DNA of 9,473 nucleotides, from contig JAFACP010000365.1 in assembly GCA_023425455.1 (NCBI GenBank), positions 1-9,473 of the forward strand. Reading direction: 5' to 3'. A program made the translations under genes and the position numbers. A model generated the notes under the pieces. It worked only from the letters and a program-made list of their open reading frames with translations. It ran no database searches and was not told the DNA's origin. The DNA comes from Pseudomonadota bacterium (GTDB taxonomy: Bacteria; Pseudomonadota; Gammaproteobacteria; Enterobacterales; Enterobacteriaceae). Shown here piece after piece: positions 7,270 to 9,473 of the stretch. The number at the start of each line of letters is the position of its first letter. The first letter of the stretch is position 1.

Positions 7270-7362
7270 TGATTGCGGTCGGCCTGGCGGCGGGGACTGC
7301 CCAACGTCAGAATGACACACACATAGCCCGCAACAACGGGCTCAAATCTCAGGGGACGTTAA
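7270..7362 (+). other. Expanded potC-potD spacer
   Basis: Ninety-three bases separate potC from potD, whereas these genes are expected to overlap by a few bases in E. coli. The last bases (7349-7366) read TCA-GGG-GAC-GTT-AAA-TGA in one frame, i.e. SGDVK-stop. This matches the E. coli PotC C-terminus and overlaps the potD ATG as ATGA. A 6-bp hairpin, AGCCCG (7325-7330) with CGGGCT (7337-7342), lies 8 nt before the AGGGGA ribosome-binding site (7351-7356). No promoter match or transposon end was recognised. Confidence 0.6.
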
Positions 7363-8409
7363 ATGATGAAATGGTCACGCCACCTGCTCGCGGCAGGGGC
7401 TCTCGCAATCGGGATGAGCGCTGCACACGCGGACGACAGCAAAACGCTCTACTTCTACAACTGGACCGAGTATGTGCCGCCGGGCCTGCTGGAACAGTTC
7501 ACCAAAGAGACGGGTATTAAGGTTATCTATTCCACCTACGAGTCGAATGAAACCATGTATGCCAAGCTCAAGACCTACAAAGACGGCGCGTACGATCTGG
7601 TGGTTCCGTCGACCTATTTCGTCGATAAGATGCGCAAAGAGGGGATGATCCAGAAGATCGATAAAACCACGCTGACGAACTTCAGCAACCTCGATCCGCA
7701 GATGCTTAACAAGCCGTTCGATCCCGGTAATGATTACTCTATCCCCTACATCTGGGGAGCGACCGCCATCGGGGTCAATAGCGAAGAGATTGACCCGAAA
7801 ACCGTCACCAGCTGGGCTGATCTGTGGAAACCGCAATACAAAAGCAGCCTGCTGTTAACCGACGACGCGCGAGAGGTGTTCCAGATAGCGCTGCGCAAGC
7901 TTGGCTATTCCGGTAATACCACCGATCCGAAAGAGATTGAAGCCGCCTATCTTGAGCTGAAAAAGCTGATGCCCAACGTCGCGGCGTTTAACTCCGACAA
8001 TCCTGCCAACCCGTATATGGAAGGTGAAGTCAATCTGGGGATGATCTGGAACGGCTCTGCCTACGTCGCGCGTCAGGCCGGCACGCCGCTTACCGTCATC
8101 TGGCCAAAAGAGGGCGGCATTTTCTGGATGGACAGCCTCGCGATCCCGTCCAATGCCAAAAACGTGGAAGGGGCCCTGAAGCTTATCAACTTCCTGCTGC
8201 GCCCGGACATTGCGAAACAGGTTGCGGAGACCATCGGCTATCCGACGCCAAATCTGGCCGCGCGTAAGCTGCTGAGCCCGGAAGTTGCAAACGATACTTC
8301 GCTGTATCCGGATGCTGAGACCATCAAAAAGGGTGAATGGCAGAACGACGTCGGTGACGCCAGCCGTCTTTACGAAGAGTATTACCAGAAATTAAAGGCG
8401 GGTCGCTAA
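7363..8409 (+). CDS. potD: PotD, periplasmic spermidine/putrescine-binding protein
   Basis: This solute receptor of the polyamine importer has 348 residues, the same length as E. coli PotD. The signal peptide is MMKWSRHLLAAGALAIGMSA plus AHA, with predicted cleavage after A23 before DDSKT. The polyamine-binding residues known from the E. coli structure are all present at the same numbers: W34 and Y37 in FYNWTEY, S83 and Y85 in PSTYF, D168 and E171 in DDARE, W229 in MIWNG, W255 and D257 in FWMDS, Y293 in IGYPTP and Q327 in EWQND. High-affinity spermidine preference is therefore expected. The ATG at 7363 aligns with the family start and has AGGGGA 6 nt upstream; the ATG at 7366 is less likely. 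The gene has its own good ribosome-binding site, which may matter because the usual overlap with potC is lost. Confidence 0.97.
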   Translation: MMKWSRHLLAAGALAIGMSAAHADDSKTLYFYNWTEYVPPGLLEQFTKETGIKVIYSTYESNETMYAKLKTYKDGAYDLVVPSTYFVDKMRKEGMIQKIDKTTLTNFSNLDPQMLNKPFDPGNDYSIPYIWGATAIGVNSEEIDPKTVTSWADLWKPQYKSSLLLTDDAREVFQIALRKLGYSGNTTDPKEIEAAYLELKKLMPNVAAFNSDNPANPYMEGEVNLGMIWNGSAYVARQAGTPLTVIWPKEGGIFWMDSLAIPSNAKNVEGALKLINFLLRPDIAKQVAETIGYPTPNLAARKLLSPEVANDTSLYPDAETIKKGEWQNDVGDASRLYEEYYQKLKAGR

Positions 8410-8420
8410 ACGCCCGCCCT

Positions 8421-8452
8421 CTTCCTCACTCTGCAGGCGCAGGGTGAGGAAG
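8421..8452. terminator. Strong hairpin between potD and the convergent EAL-HDOD gene
   Basis: CTTCCTCACTCTGC (8421-8434) pairs with GCAGGGTGAGGAAG (8439-8452) around an AGGC tetraloop, giving a 14-bp stem with one T-G wobble. It starts 11 nt after the potD stop and ends 2 nt before the stop of the opposing gene. It could therefore serve both strands. Neither side has a T-run, so it fits a bidirectional, possibly Rho-assisted terminator or a 3'-end stabiliser better than a classic intrinsic terminator. Confidence 0.65.
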
Positions 8453-8454
8453 CC

Positions 8455-9473
8455 TTAACGGGCAGTATTTTCCGCCGCCCACAGCGTCGCCGCTCTCATC
8501 ATCTCCACGACCTCATCATCCACCAGCCCCAGTTCACCGCACAGTCTGGCCGCATCATCCCAGCGCTGCTGCTCATAGGCCCGACACAGGGTAACGATCT
8601 CAGCCAGCAGCCCCTGCTGATGACACAGCGCATCGCTCACGGACTGCGGCACGGCAATCTGTTTCATCAGCTCCGCCATCGGCAGCTCCAGAATGGTATC
8701 AAGCAGCGAGAACAGACCGCAGATAAACGCATTCTCAGCCAGCGACGGGCCGTTCGTCTTCCGGGCAACCAGCTCGCAGAACTTCCCGCGCATCATGCTC
8801 TGAGGGTAAAGCTCATCAACGGTATCACTCCCGGCACTGGCCAGCACCACCACGGCGACAAAGCGGCGAAGCTGGTTCTCACCAAGGTACATCAGCACTT
8901 CGCTGAGGGTTAACTTGCTAAAATTACAGACATCGCCATGTTTAAATGCGGTATGTTTCATATAGCGCATGATCTTATATGACAGAGTCAGGTCTGTTTT
9001 GATCAGCGATTCGACAATACGAAGATCCGGTTTATTACGCCCAACCTCCATCTGCAACCGAAAAATAGCCAACTGATTTTGCGACAGCCGCTTGTACTTC
9101 ATTATCTCGGGGCGGCAGAAGAAATACCCCTGAAAAAGCGCAAAGCCAGCGTTACGGTATTTATTGAATTCCTCTTTAGTTTCAATTTTTTCAGCAAGAT
9201 AATTAATGTGTCGGGTCTGATTTCGACGCTCTCGCAGATAATCATTAATTTGCTCTAAGGTATTATTCCTGACATCAAATTTAAGTACCGATATATACGG
9301 TAAAAACCGGTCCCATTCTGGCGAAAGCGTAAAATCATCCAGCGCGAAGCGGTATCCGCGCTCGCTCATTGATTTTACCGCCTGAAACAGCGCCTCTTCC
9401 GGAAGTGCATCCTCCAGGATCTCAATAACCACCCTCTCGCGGTCGAGGGCTTCTGCACTGCGATCAATAACCA
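8455..9473 (-). CDS. EAL-HDOD domain protein (YuxH-like), 5' truncated by window edge
   Basis: The frame is open from the right window edge to the TAA-type stop next to the potD terminator, giving about 338 visible codons. The GTG at 9432 is probably an internal valine, since the frame continues upstream. The N-terminal part is a divergent EAL domain: IEILED matches the EITE motif, DDF (DD at 9334-9339) matches DDFG, VLKFD matches LKID, LAEKIET matches AEGVET, and LFQGYFF matches VQGY. The EAL motif itself lies outside the window. The GTGYSS loop after DDF is replaced by TLSPEW. The C-terminal part (from about 9080 downward, FRLQMEVGRNKPDLRIVESLI onward) fits the HDOD output domain. Such proteins belong to c-di-GMP-related signalling, but many have lost phosphodiesterase activity. 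I cannot assign a gene symbol or target. The 5' part is visibly more AT-rich than the 3' part. Confidence 0.85.
   Translation of the reverse strand, partial: VIDRSAEALDRERVVIEILEDALPEEALFQAVKSMSERGYRFALDDFTLSPEWDRFLPYISVLKFDVRNNTLEQINDYLRERRNQTRHINYLAEKIETKEEFNKYRNAGFALFQGYFFCRPEIMKYKRLSQNQLAIFRLQMEVGRNKPDLRIVESLIKTDLTLSYKIMRYMKHTAFKHGDVCNFSKLTLSEVLMYLGENQLRRFVAVVVLASAGSDTVDELYPQSMMRGKFCELVARKTNGPSLAENAFICGLFSLLDTILELPMAELMKQIAVPQSVSDALCHQQGLLAEIVTLCRAYEQQRWDDAARLCGELGLVDDEVVEMMRAATLWAAENTAR

Noticed and set aside
7269..7520. 83-codon + strand frame starting at the potC stop and running into potD
   Set aside because: Its ATG overlaps the potC TAA, which looks like coupling. However, more than half of it is potD read in another frame and it has no recognisable motif. 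It is probably a by-product of the potC-potD insertion.
8620..8913. 97-codon + strand frame inside the EAL-HDOD gene
   Set aside because: It is an antisense shadow of the HDOD-coding region, with no plausible promoter or ribosome-binding site.
1..9473. Defence island, prophage, CRISPR or novel gene cluster
   Set aside because: All genes but the last match a well-known enteric core block, and no repeats, integrases, transposases or unknown multi-gene operons are visible.

Overview
The window reads as ordinary core chromosome of an enteric gammaproteobacterium in the Enterobacteriaceae. The gene order phoP-phoQ, roxA (ycfD), pepT, potABCD matches the classical E. coli/Salmonella block, and the proteins match remembered E. 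coli and Salmonella sequences nearly residue for residue. The 3' neighbour of potD is an EAL-HDOD protein, not cobB as in E. coli, and sifA, which Salmonella carries near pot, is absent. This suggests an Enterobacter/Lelliottia/Leclercia-like genome, but the genus is an inference.

Layout: positions 1-297 hold the 3' end of phoP (DNA-binding domain only), followed by phoQ with a 1-nt overlap. A 90-nt gap with a probable promoter leads to roxA on the + strand. roxA and pepT (- strand) converge on a REP-like palindrome. A roughly 265-nt divergent region separates pepT from potABCD (+ strand) and holds a promoter for each side. potABCD ends at a strong hairpin and converges with an EAL-HDOD gene on the - strand, which runs off the right edge.

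Functionally, PhoQ/PhoP senses low divalent cations, acid and cationic peptides. RoxA hydroxylates ribosomal protein L16, PepT cleaves tripeptides, and PotABCD imports spermidine (preferred) and putrescine: PotD is the periplasmic receptor, PotB/PotC the channel and PotA the ATPase. The EAL-HDOD protein probably belongs to c-di-GMP-related signalling, but its catalytic loop is altered.

I found no mobile element, CRISPR array, tRNA, rRNA or new multi-gene system. The unusual features are small and local. The family start codon of potA is out of frame, forming a 6-codon mini-ORF that overlaps a TTG start. The potC-potD junction is expanded, with what looks like the old potC tail left in front of potD. 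PhoQ has a thinned acidic patch. Several inverted repeats sit at promoters and leaders.
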